From assembly GCA_964645765.1 (NCBI GenBank), contig CAZYBE010000015.1, forward strand, positions 12,979-76,978: a stretch of DNA of 64,000 bases, read 5' to 3'. The notes under the pieces were generated by a model, which did no database searches, had not been told where the DNA came from, and worked only from the letters and a program-made list of their open reading frames with translations. Position 1 is the stretch's first letter, and every line of letters starts with the position of its first letter. Shown piece by piece: positions 17,397 to 25,034 of the stretch. Position numbers and translations under genes: made by a program. This DNA is from CAZGMN01 sp964645765 (GTDB lineage Bacteria; Acidobacteriota; Aminicenantia; Aminicenantales; Aminicenantaceae).

Positions 17397-18593
17397 TCAA
17401 AAAGAAAAGGTCACTCCCAAGCCCATAAGGTAGACATTGAGATTATATTTTCCCGGAAAGGATGAGGCTGTCGTTTCTCTCTCTTTCCCCTGGGCATAAG
17501 CGTAAATGAAGTCAATCTGCATGCTCCCTGTTCTGTAGCCTATCCCACCCAAGAAGGTAACCTTATCAACATCTATATTTTTGAAATCCAAAGTTTCCTC
17601 AGGTGTGGCGTAGCGGTCGAGGCCTATCCCTCCTCTAAGAAAAACTCCGCCGAAGATGTGGTACTCCAGTCCTCCTCGCCAGATCAGGATATCCTTGAAA
17701 TTCATCGGCTCAGAAGTTTCTAAATCTCCCTGGACAGGAATGTTTTTAATCGTCTTATCAACTTTTTTCAGCACTGACCACATGGTGTACTGGGCACTCG
17801 TGGAAAAGAGGAGATTTTCGGAAATCCTGTAAGAGAAACCCAGCTCCACATCCCAGGGGAGGTTAAAGCGAGTTTCTGAGTTTAGGTCTAAGTTCAGGGC
17901 GCCTAATCCAGGGACTGTCAACGTGAACGAGGTTTTTCCGCTGAGTTTCATTTTGGCCGGTCCCCTTATGCCCAATCCAAGCCCGATCTTTTCTGTTGGC
18001 TTGAATAACACACCCAGACCGCCTGAAACTGCCGAGCCTTTCTCTTCAGACCTCATCGGGCCATACTCAACTGTTCTCGTATCAACATTTAGGGAGGAAC
18101 CATAAAAGTTCAGGCAAAAGCCCACAGATAATTTTTCATTCAGATGATAGGCTAAAGTTGGGGTTATAGAGTAAACACCTAAGGTCGATTTAAATGGAAA
18201 TCCCAGCTCTTCCTCTTTCCAATCCATTCCTGATCCAGCATAGGGAATATAAAAGCCAAGCCCGAGTGTGACTTTAGGGCTTGTCCTGTAGGAAAGGAAG
18301 ATTTGAGGTAAGGACGTGTCGTATTTGCTTTGAGCTTCCTTTCCCAAGGGCATGATATATTCATGAGTCGGCCAGATGGAGAAACCCCCAAGGGAAAGAT
18401 TAAAAGCTTCCCTCTGGAAAACGAGTCCGGCAGGATTATAAAAAATGGCACTCGGGTCGTCGGCAACGCCGACAAAAGCTCCGCCAAGACCAAGAGCTCT
18501 CCAGCCCATCAAGGTGTTGTTCCAGCCGCCCGCCTGAAGATTGGTGAAGATTAAAATAAGGGAAAAAATGAAAAAGAAGCCTCTTTTCGCCAT
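17397..18593 (-). CDS. OmpP1/FadL-family outer-membrane transport protein
   Basis: 398 residues with a signal peptide and an early motif AFVGVADDPSAIFYNPAGL (the NPAG-type signature of FadL/TodX porins). Alternating hydrophobic/aromatic strands follow, ending in a C-terminal Phe (GLGVTFSF) that fits outer-membrane beta-barrel insertion. The family takes up hydrophobic compounds such as long-chain fatty acids or aromatics. GGGAGGAGGAC before the ATG is a strong ribosome site. It forms a single-gene unit with its own promoter. The ligand is unknown. Confidence 0.88.
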   Translation of the reverse strand: MAKRGFFFIFSLILIFTNLQAGGWNNTLMGWRALGLGGAFVGVADDPSAIFYNPAGLVFQREAFNLSLGGFSIWPTHEYIMPLGKEAQSKYDTSLPQIFLSYRTSPKVTLGLGFYIPYAGSGMDWKEEELGFPFKSTLGVYSITPTLAYHLNEKLSVGFCLNFYGSSLNVDTRTVEYGPMRSEEKGSAVSGGLGVLFKPTEKIGLGLGIRGPAKMKLSGKTSFTLTVPGLGALNLDLNSETRFNLPWDVELGFSYRISENLLFSTSAQYTMWSVLKKVDKTIKNIPVQGDLETSEPMNFKDILIWRGGLEYHIFGGVFLRGGIGLDRYATPEETLDFKNIDVDKVTFLGGIGYRTGSMQIDFIYAYAQGKERETTASSFPGKYNLNVYLMGLGVTFSF

Positions 18594-18635
18594 GTCCTCC
18601 TCCCAAGGTGCTCAAATCAGCAGTTGTCTATTTTG

Positions 18636-18662
18636 ATTATAAAATTCTCTCTTTTTTGTCAA
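18636..18662 (-). promoter_or_regulatory. Promoter of the FadL-family porin gene
   Basis: On the minus strand: TTGACA (18662-18657) and TATAAT (18641-18636), both perfect hexamers, but the spacer is only 15 bases. Confidence 0.45.
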
Positions 18663-18757
18663 CAATTAATTTGAAATCGATAGCAGCTTAAATTCCGTGA
18701 CAGAACCCCCGCCACAATTCTATGATTAGCACGGATTTGCGGATGCTTCCTTTGAAA

Positions 18758-19732
18758 TTATCTAAAATGCTGATATCCCCTTATCTCTAAGGGTTTTCTT
18801 ATTCCCCGATGGTCGAGGAGATAAAGGTTCTTTTCTCTTATCATCTTCCCGATGCAGGAGATTTTGTATCTCTTCTTTAACCTGGCGATAGAATCCGTCT
18901 TCCCGGGCGGAACAGAAAAAAGAAGCTGATAGTCTTCTCCGCCCTGGAGGGCAAATTCATAGGGCCTTTTCTGCCAGAAGCAAAGCTCTCGAGAAAGAGG
19001 CAAATTCTCCTGCTCAACCACAGCTCCGCAGCCGCTTTCTTCGCAGAGATGAAGCAAATCTACAGACAATCCATCACTAACATCGATCATCGAAGAAGCC
19101 AGTTTGAAGCGGGAGAGCTTCTGAGCGAGAGCAAGCTGAGGAACAGGATCCAGAAAAGCCTTCAGCAAGGGGTTTGCTCTTCGATTATCACCAAGCTTGA
19201 ATCCTCTCTTGAGAAGGAGCAATCCCTGGCGGGCGTTCCCCAGCTCGCCAGAGACAAAGATAAAGTGTCCGGGCCTGGCTCCCTTCCTCTGAATTATATT
19301 TTTGCCCTGGCCGATAATCGTAACTGAGATTACAACCTTTTTTGACTGGGAGAGATCGCCCCCGACAAGAACCACACCCCATTCTCTGCATGAAGACTTG
19401 AATCCGGAAAAATATTCTTCCAGCCAGCGCGGGGATGTCCGGGAAGGAAGTCCTAAACCGAGAAGTGCATATCTGGGTTTTCCTCCCATAGCAGCAATAT
19501 CGCTCAGGTTCACGCTCAGGCTTTTCCGCCCTAAGAAATAAGGCGGATGAAGGGCCGTGATAAAATGAAAGTCCTCGATAAGCAGGTCTTTGGTCAGAAG
19601 AAGATATCTTTTCCCGGCTTTGATTGCTGCCGCATCATCTCCGATGCCGAGGATTAAATCTTTTTCAAAACGAGAAAAGTCTTTCCGTATGGCTAGGATG
19701 AGATCTTTCTCTTGAAGGACTCTAAGCTTCAT
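18758..19732 (-). CDS. thiL: Thiamine-monophosphate kinase
   Basis: 324 residues. It phosphorylates thiamine monophosphate to thiamine diphosphate with ATP. Family motifs seen are GIGDDAAAI near the N-terminus, a DLLIEDFHF Mg-binding segment, GGDLSQS, SMIDVSDGLS and GGEDYQLLF near the C-terminus. It is the last gene of the ybhN-nrdR-lon series, 21 bases after lon. No thiamine-pyrophosphate riboswitch is seen upstream, consistent with operon transcription. Confidence 0.94.
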   Translation of the reverse strand: MKLRVLQEKDLILAIRKDFSRFEKDLILGIGDDAAAIKAGKRYLLLTKDLLIEDFHFITALHPPYFLGRKSLSVNLSDIAAMGGKPRYALLGLGLPSRTSPRWLEEYFSGFKSSCREWGVVLVGGDLSQSKKVVISVTIIGQGKNIIQRKGARPGHFIFVSGELGNARQGLLLLKRGFKLGDNRRANPLLKAFLDPVPQLALAQKLSRFKLASSMIDVSDGLSVDLLHLCEESGCGAVVEQENLPLSRELCFWQKRPYEFALQGGEDYQLLFSVPPGKTDSIARLKKRYKISCIGKMIREKNLYLLDHRGIRKPLEIRGYQHFR

Positions 19733-19753
19733 GGGATGCGGCTGAAGAAATGG

Positions 19754-22162
19754 CTATTTGGCTTTGGTTTTCTTTTTTCTATCTTTAACCAAAGCCTGGT
19801 CAAAGACTTCCTTGATTTCCTCGACAAAAATGAATTCGATATCCTTTTTGGCTTTCTTGGGAATATCGATCAAATCTTTCTTGTTCGCCGCAGGCAAAAT
19901 TATTTTCTTCACTCCTGCTCGCTGAGCAGCCAAAACCTTCTCTTTCACTCCACCGATGGGAAGAATATTGCCCCTCAGCGTAATCTCTCCAGTCATGGCC
20001 ACATCCCGCTTGACTTTGAGATTCGTGCAGACCGAGATGAGGGAAGTGGCGATGGTCACTCCAGCAGAAGGCCCATCTTTAGGAATGGCTCCCTCGGGAA
20101 TATGGATGTGGAAGTCATTTTGAGTGAACATCTGGCTGTTAATGCCTAATTCCTTGGCATGGGCCCGGGCATAGCTCAACGCGGCATGAGCAGATTCTTT
20201 CATCACATCCCCCAACAACCCTGTCAGTGAGAGGTTTCCTTTTCCTTTCATCTTGGTGGCTTCGACAAAAAGCATCTCTCCGCCTGTGGCTGTCCAGGCC
20301 ACGCCGGTTGTCACCCCAACTTGGTCTTGCGGGAGAAGCTGGTCTTTGAATATCTTTGGAGGGCCAAGGTGTTTTTCTATTCTCTGAGAAGTGATTTTAG
20401 TCGACTTCTTCTTCCCTTCAGCAACTCTTCGGGCGATCTTCCGGCAAACCGAGGCAATCTCCCTTTCGAGATTCCTCACCCCTGCCTCTCTTGTATATTG
20501 AGAAATAATTTTCTTTATCGACCCGCTGGTGAAGGAGATTAATTTTTCACTAAGGGCATTTTCATTGACCTGCTTTGGCACAAGATGCCGGAGGGCAATC
20601 TGCAACTTCTCTTCTTCTGTATAACCCGGAAGATGGATGACCTCCATTCGGTCACGGAAGGCGGGCAGTATGGGATCAAGCAGATTGGCGGTGGTGATGA
20701 ACATGACCTTGCTCAAATCAAACGGGACGCCCAGGTAATGGTCGCGAAATGAATAATTTTGCTCAGGATCCAAGACTTCGAGAAGAGCAGCTGAAGGGTC
20801 GCCCCTGAAATCAGCGCCAATTTTGTCCACTTCATCCATCATAAAAACAGGATTGTTCGAAGCGACTCTTCTCAGTCCCTGGATAATCCTCCCTGGCAGA
20901 GCCCCGACATAAGTTCTTCTATGGCCTCTGATTTCTGCTTCATCTCTCACCCCTCCGAGAGAAATGCGTATGAATTTTCGTCCCAATGCCCTGGATATTG
21001 ACCGGCCGAGCGAAGTCTTGCCCACTCCAGGAGGTCCGACAAAGCAGAGAATGGGCCCTTTTATTTTTTTTGAGAGTTTTCTCACTCCCAGATATTCGAC
21101 GATCCTTTCCTTAACCTTTTCCAGGCCATAATGATCTTCATCCAGAATTTTCTTCGCTTCCCGCAGGTCAAGGTTATCGACTGTGCTCTTGTCCCAGGGA
21201 AGGGCAAACATCCAATCCAGATAGTTGCGGACCACGGCTGTCTCGGCTGACTCGGGATGCATCTGAGAGAGGCGCTTAATCTGTTTCTCCAGCTCGTCCC
21301 TGACCTCTTCAGAAACTTTTAACTTCTTGAGTGCATCTTGATAGCCTTTTATTTCTTCCTGAAGCTCAGTCCCTTCTCCCAACTCCTTCTGGATAGCTTT
21401 CATCTGCTGCCGCAAGTAATACTGCTTCTGGAGCTTGTCCATTTCTCCCTTGGCCTCAGTGCTGATTTTGCTCTGGACATCCAGAAGCTCGAGTTCCCTG
21501 GTTAATAGCTCATAGACTCTTTTTAGTCTCTGGACAGGGTCAACGATCTCTAAAATCTGCTGAGCCTCATTAATTTTTAATTCCAAGTTGGCGGCGGTCA
21601 GGTCAGCCAACCTTCCCGGCTCTTCGATATTAGCTGCCAAAATCATGACCTCAGGAGGAATATCTTTCCCCAAGGAAGATGCCTTCTCCAGCCCGGTCCG
21701 GGTGCTGCGGAGCAAGGCCTCGACCTCTATCGATTTGGCCGCTTCCTCAGGCTCTTGAACGACGCTGACCTCGACTGAATAATAAGGCTTTTCCTCATCC
21801 AGGCTTTCTATCCTTGCCCTGACAAGACCCTGGGCGAGGATTCTTACCCTTCCATCTGGAAGCTTCAGCATTCTCATGATCAAGGCCACGGTGCCTGTAT
21901 CATAGACATCTTCCCTTTTTGGCTCTTCAATCTCCATATTCTTTTGAGTCAAGAGAAGAATCATCCTGTGGCTGGAAAGGGAATAGTCAATGGCATTCTT
22001 AGATTTTTCTCTCCCCACGAATAAAGGGATAACCATGTATGGAAAAACAACAATATCTCTCAACATCAAAACAGGCAATTCTTTGGGAACATGAATCTTC
22101 TTGTCCCGGTCCTGCAGAATGTCTTCTGTTTTTTCTTCGCTCCCGTCTTCCTTCTTTGCCAT
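19754..22162 (-). CDS. lon: ATP-dependent protease Lon
   Basis: 802 residues. The N-terminal substrate-binding LAN domain begins at 'ELPVLMLRDIVVFPYMVIPL', followed by a helical region and then an AAA+ module with Walker A GPPGVGKTS (about 375) and Walker B VFMMDEVDKIG. The protease domain carries catalytic Ser in KDGPSAGVT (about 698) and Lys in IGGVKEKVLAA (about 741). Lon removes misfolded and regulatory proteins. The C-terminal tail is Lys-rich (DRKKKTKAK). It lies 15 bases after the small Hsp20-like frame and 21 bases before thiL. No CIRCE operator was seen before it. Confidence 0.97.
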   Translation of the reverse strand: MAKKEDGSEEKTEDILQDRDKKIHVPKELPVLMLRDIVVFPYMVIPLFVGREKSKNAIDYSLSSHRMILLLTQKNMEIEEPKREDVYDTGTVALIMRMLKLPDGRVRILAQGLVRARIESLDEEKPYYSVEVSVVQEPEEAAKSIEVEALLRSTRTGLEKASSLGKDIPPEVMILAANIEEPGRLADLTAANLELKINEAQQILEIVDPVQRLKRVYELLTRELELLDVQSKISTEAKGEMDKLQKQYYLRQQMKAIQKELGEGTELQEEIKGYQDALKKLKVSEEVRDELEKQIKRLSQMHPESAETAVVRNYLDWMFALPWDKSTVDNLDLREAKKILDEDHYGLEKVKERIVEYLGVRKLSKKIKGPILCFVGPPGVGKTSLGRSISRALGRKFIRISLGGVRDEAEIRGHRRTYVGALPGRIIQGLRRVASNNPVFMMDEVDKIGADFRGDPSAALLEVLDPEQNYSFRDHYLGVPFDLSKVMFITTANLLDPILPAFRDRMEVIHLPGYTEEEKLQIALRHLVPKQVNENALSEKLISFTSGSIKKIISQYTREAGVRNLEREIASVCRKIARRVAEGKKKSTKITSQRIEKHLGPPKIFKDQLLPQDQVGVTTGVAWTATGGEMLFVEATKMKGKGNLSLTGLLGDVMKESAHAALSYARAHAKELGINSQMFTQNDFHIHIPEGAIPKDGPSAGVTIATSLISVCTNLKVKRDVAMTGEITLRGNILPIGGVKEKVLAAQRAGVKKIILPAANKKDLIDIPKKAKKDIEFIFVEEIKEVFDQALVKDRKKKTKAK

Positions 22163-22177
22163 GTCTTTCCTCCAGCT

Positions 22178-22300
22178 CTAATCCTTTGACTGCCGGATTT
22201 TCAAAATAAATTCTTTCTCTGCTTTCTTCTTATATTTCCTCAAGTTAATGCGCAAGACTCCATTCTCAAACGAGGCTTGTGCATTTTCTGGGATGACCAT
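22178..22300 (-). pseudogene. Hsp20 alpha-crystallin C-terminal remnant (40 codons)
   Basis: A 40-codon frame (start MVIPENAQASFENGVL) matching only the last strands of the Hsp20 alpha-crystallin domain, where family members read '...lPe.vd...AsfenGVL.i.lpK'. The rest of the domain (strands 2-7) is absent, and the preceding bases belong to nrdR. GAGGAG sits 3-8 bases before the ATG (GCCGAGGAGAGATG), so it may still be translated. It lies 13 bases after nrdR and 15 before lon, keeping operon spacing. The likeliest reading is a deletion remnant of a full Hsp20 gene once located between nrdR and lon. A functional micro-protein cannot be excluded. Confidence 0.55.
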
Positions 22301-22313
22301 CTCTCCTCGGCCT

Positions 22314-22769
22314 TCACTTTTCCTTGAGAAGCGACTCCAGCTCTTGCTTAAACTCAACAACATCCTTGAATTCTCGATAGACCGAAGCAAACCTGACGTA
22401 GGCCACCGTATCCAGCGCCTTGAGCCTGTTCATTACCAGCAGGCCAATCTCTGAAGCGTTCATCTCTTTATCGGGCCTTTCCATCAGCCTGCTCTCGACC
22501 TCTTCAACCACCTCTTCCAGCTTGGCCAAAGGAACGGGCCTTTTTTCGCAGGCCTTGAGCATACCCTGGAGAAGCTTTTGCCCGTCGAACGGCTGCCGAC
22601 TTCCGTCTTTTTTTACGACCATATAGAGAATCTCTTCGATTTTTTCGTAAGTCGTGAACCTGCGCTTGCAGGAAAGGCACTCTCTGCGGCGGCGGACGCA
22701 CATTCCATTTTTGCTTTCACGGGAATCAATGACCTTGCTCTCCGAATGCTCACAGTAAGGGCATCTCAT
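22314..22769 (-). CDS. nrdR: Transcriptional repressor NrdR
   Basis: 151 residues, standard length. The N-terminal zinc ribbon has CPYC at residues 3-6 and CLSC near 31-34, with the strict family sequence 'SKVIDSRESKNG..VRRRREC'. An ATP-cone domain follows ('VVKKDGSRQPFDGQKL'). NrdR senses dATP/ATP and represses ribonucleotide reductase genes by binding paired NrdR boxes. Its ATG overlaps the stop of the upstream membrane protein gene by 4 bases. No ribonucleotide reductase gene is in the window. Confidence 0.97.
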   Translation of the reverse strand: MRCPYCEHSESKVIDSRESKNGMCVRRRRECLSCKRRFTTYEKIEEILYMVVKKDGSRQPFDGQKLLQGMLKACEKRPVPLAKLEEVVEEVESRLMERPDKEMNASEIGLLVMNRLKALDTVAYVRFASVYREFKDVVEFKQELESLLKEK

Positions 22770-23794
22770 TCTTCGGTAACCTCACCAAGCTTTTTAAGCT
22801 GAAACAGTGAAATTCCCTCTTTCCAAAGTATAGTATATCCTACGAGGCAAGTCATCACAACTTGAATGGCATGAACGACGATGGTCATGCTCACCGCCAT
22901 GCTGGCGTCGATGTTGTAGAGAGAGGTCAAGCCTATCCTGCTGAAAACGTCAAATCCTCCGATCATGCCGGGAAGGGGGATGGAGGCGCCGACCATCAGC
23001 AGAAAGCTGTAGGGGAAAAGCAGGAAATATGTAATAGGAATTTTGTAGGCATAGAAGAAAATCCAGTAATAAAAAATAATGCCGAGCCAGACCACAAAGG
23101 ATAGGAATATGTAGAGGAGGAGATTTCCGATGGAATGAAAAAATTTCAAGCCGTGGATAAATTCGACAAAAAATTCATGAATTCTTTTAGATATTTTTTG
23201 AGGAAACGGCTTCAAGAGAAAGGCAATGGCGGCGAGCGCCTTTTCTCTAAAAAAATAGATAACCAGGATGAGAACAATCAGAACTGAAGAAAGAATAACT
23301 CCGACCGTGCCCCAAAACTGAAGATGTGAATATCCCTCCTTATTGAGCCGAAAATAGGAAGAATAAAGAGGCTTGGAAAGAAGAAAAAGTCCAAGCAGTG
23401 TGCAATTGGTCAGAACATCAAAAGTCCTTTCGACAAAGACTGTGCCCATAACGAATCCCTTTCTCATCTTCTCTTTCTGAGCTAAATACAAAGGCTTGAC
23501 CAGCTCTCCGAGTCTTCCTGGAAAAATCAAAGTGACAGTAAAGCCGATGGCATTGGCGGCAAATCTGTTGGCGAGGCTTACATTCTTTTTCTGGTGGATG
23601 AGGAGATATTTCCACCTGATGGAGCGAGTGAGAATATGGAGTGGCGAAAGTAGAATAAGGAGAATAAAAAATTTTGGGTCGACTTTAATTAAATTGGCTA
23701 AAACGGCTTTCCAATCTACGCTCCGAAAGAAGAAATAAAGAAAAACAAAGGTCAGAAAGAAGATGATACTCAGGCGAATAGCGGTTTTTTTCAT
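22766..23794 (-). CDS. YbhN/AglD-like flippase-related integral membrane protein (UPF0104)
   Basis: 342 residues with about eight membrane helices, in the lysylphosphatidylglycerol synthase transmembrane-region family (PF03706). Marks include 'SIRWKYLL', 'FTVTLIFPGRLGELVKPLYL' and 'GASIPLPGMIGGFDVFSRIG'. Members are implicated in lipid or glycolipid flipping and envelope glycan export. It lacks the C-terminal aminoacyltransferase domain of MprF. It heads the operon and its stop overlaps the nrdR start. Its promoter leaves a leader of only about six bases and there is no Shine-Dalgarno, so translation may be nearly leaderless. Confidence 0.85.
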   Translation of the reverse strand: MKKTAIRLSIIFFLTFVFLYFFFRSVDWKAVLANLIKVDPKFFILLILLSPLHILTRSIRWKYLLIHQKKNVSLANRFAANAIGFTVTLIFPGRLGELVKPLYLAQKEKMRKGFVMGTVFVERTFDVLTNCTLLGLFLLSKPLYSSYFRLNKEGYSHLQFWGTVGVILSSVLIVLILVIYFFREKALAAIAFLLKPFPQKISKRIHEFFVEFIHGLKFFHSIGNLLLYIFLSFVVWLGIIFYYWIFFYAYKIPITYFLLFPYSFLLMVGASIPLPGMIGGFDVFSRIGLTSLYNIDASMAVSMTIVVHAIQVVMTCLVGYTILWKEGISLFQLKKLGEVTEE

Positions 23795-23806
23795 TAAGAG
23801 GCGTCA

Positions 23807-23835
23807 ATATTATCACCTGAAATAGGCCAAGTCAA
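23807..23835 (-). promoter_or_regulatory. Sigma-70 promoter of the ybhN-nrdR-lon-thiL operon
   Basis: On the minus strand: TTGACT (23835-23830), a 17-base spacer and TAATAT (23812-23807). The predicted start site is only about six bases before the ATG at 23794. Confidence 0.55.
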
Positions 23836-23876
23836 CGCAACTTTAGTTTAGGCAATCATCACAACTCCAGTGGAAT

Positions 23877-23934
23877 GAATAGCTCAGGCTGGGTGTTTCG
23901 AACGGTTTTCTCAAACACCCAGCTTGAGCTATTC
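23877..23934. repeat. Long inverted repeat (22-bp arms)
   Basis: Arms 23877-23898 and 23913-23934 pair over 22 bp with a single mismatch around a 14-base loop (core GCTGGGTGTTT / AAACACCCAGC). It sits between the divergent ybhN promoter and the tRNA-Gln promoter. There is no T-run after it on either strand, so it is not a canonical terminator. Confidence 0.75.
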
Positions 23935-23979
23935 TAAACTACAAATTTGGAAAAATTGCTTCTTGACTTTTGCCATGGG

Positions 23980-24008
23980 TTGAAAAAAGATAAGACATTT
24001 TTTATTAT
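23980..24008 (+). promoter_or_regulatory. Sigma-70 promoter of tRNA-Gln
   Basis: TTGAAA (23980-23985), a 17-base spacer and TATTAT (24003-24008), 12 bases before the tRNA. Confidence 0.55.
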
Positions 24009-24020
24009 AACTTCTCTGGT

Positions 24021-24094
24021 TGGGAAGTCGTCCAACGGCAGGACACATGACTCTGGATCATGCGATCTAGGTTCGAATCCTAGCTTCCCAGCCA
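24021..24094 (+). tRNA. tRNA-Gln (anticodon CTG)
   Basis: The acceptor stem TGGGAAG pairs with CTTCCCA. The D arm is GTCC...GGAC. The anticodon stem CATGA/TCATG encloses the loop CTCTGGA (anticodon CTG, codon CAG). The T arm is CTAGG-TTCGAAT-CCTAG. The discriminator is G and the 3' CCA is encoded (24092-24094). Confidence 0.96.
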
Positions 24095-24193
24095 GCCCCT
24101 CCAATATCTTTCCTTTAAAAATAGAGGGTCATCAACTCCTTAATCGAGCCAAAAGGGAGAAGAAATTAGTTTTAGACTAATCTAAATTTTCGC

Positions 24194-24937
24194 TCAGAAA
24201 CGCTTGAGCGGAATGTTCCGGTTTTTCAAATTTTCGAGGACAAAAGGATAAGCTTCCAAGATTTCCTCTTCGAGCCTGGCCTTGATTTTGTATTCGCCAA
24301 GAAGCTTTTTTAAGCGGCCAATCTCCTCGTCATTGAAGAGCTCTCTCATCACGGCCGGCCAGGCCTTGACCCCCAGATTTTCCAGTTCCTTGAGCGCAAT
24401 AAAAGGATAAGAGAAAAACTCCTTTCTTGCCCCGGTGATGAGCTCGAAAGAATCCTCATCAACACCCTTTATCGCAACCCTGACCCATAAATTCCTGAGT
24501 TTCAATTTCTTTACAAGGTCGGCTCTGGAACCCAGAAAAAATCCGTTTGTTTCGAGGACAAAAACAGAAAAAGGCGCCTCTCTAAAAATAATCTCGACCA
24601 CCTCGAGAAGATGCTCGAATGAGCCTTCGCCCAAAACTGGCTCTGAGCCAGTGACACGGAAGAGATTAAAAGACCGTCGCCTGGCGATTTTGAGGAGAAT
24701 TGAAGCGACCTGCTGGGGAGAGTAAAACTTATTGAAGCGCTCAGGATTTAAATTCCTCCAGTAATTCCAGCAGTAGGCACAGAGAAAAGAACAGCCGACC
24801 GCATCAGCCGTGGCAATGCCGCCGTAATAGGGAGCTGGCCTGAACCTGTAATACATCCTTCTTCCCTCTTTCAGGACGATGCGCTCGACTTCTCTCGACC
24901 TTTCCAGCGCATCAAAAGGAAAACGAAGGCTCATCAT
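24194..24937 (-). CDS. Radical SAM protein
   Basis: 247 residues. The 4Fe-4S cluster motif CxxxCxxC is CSFLCAYC near residue 49, preceded by 'GIATADAVG' and followed by a GSEPVLGEG segment matching the SAM-binding 'GGEP' position. The length and the motif resemble short pyruvate-formate-lyase-activase-like or archaeal-type radical SAM proteins. The substrate is unknown. No glycyl-radical enzyme lies beside it. It appears to be monocistronic, divergent from tRNA-Gln's strand and 97 bases from the FHA regulator gene. Confidence 0.85.
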   Translation of the reverse strand: MMSLRFPFDALERSREVERIVLKEGRRMYYRFRPAPYYGGIATADAVGCSFLCAYCWNYWRNLNPERFNKFYSPQQVASILLKIARRRSFNLFRVTGSEPVLGEGSFEHLLEVVEIIFREAPFSVFVLETNGFFLGSRADLVKKLKLRNLWVRVAIKGVDEDSFELITGARKEFFSYPFIALKELENLGVKAWPAVMRELFNDEEIGRLKKLLGEYKIKARLEEEILEAYPFVLENLKNRNIPLKRF

Positions 24938-25034
24938 TAGTCCTTAATAAAGCTTAAATGAAATCTTTTTCGAAGCATAAAAAAATAAGAACTTGCGATT
25001 AAATCGCAAAGGGAATCTCCAATCCTGTCCGGCT

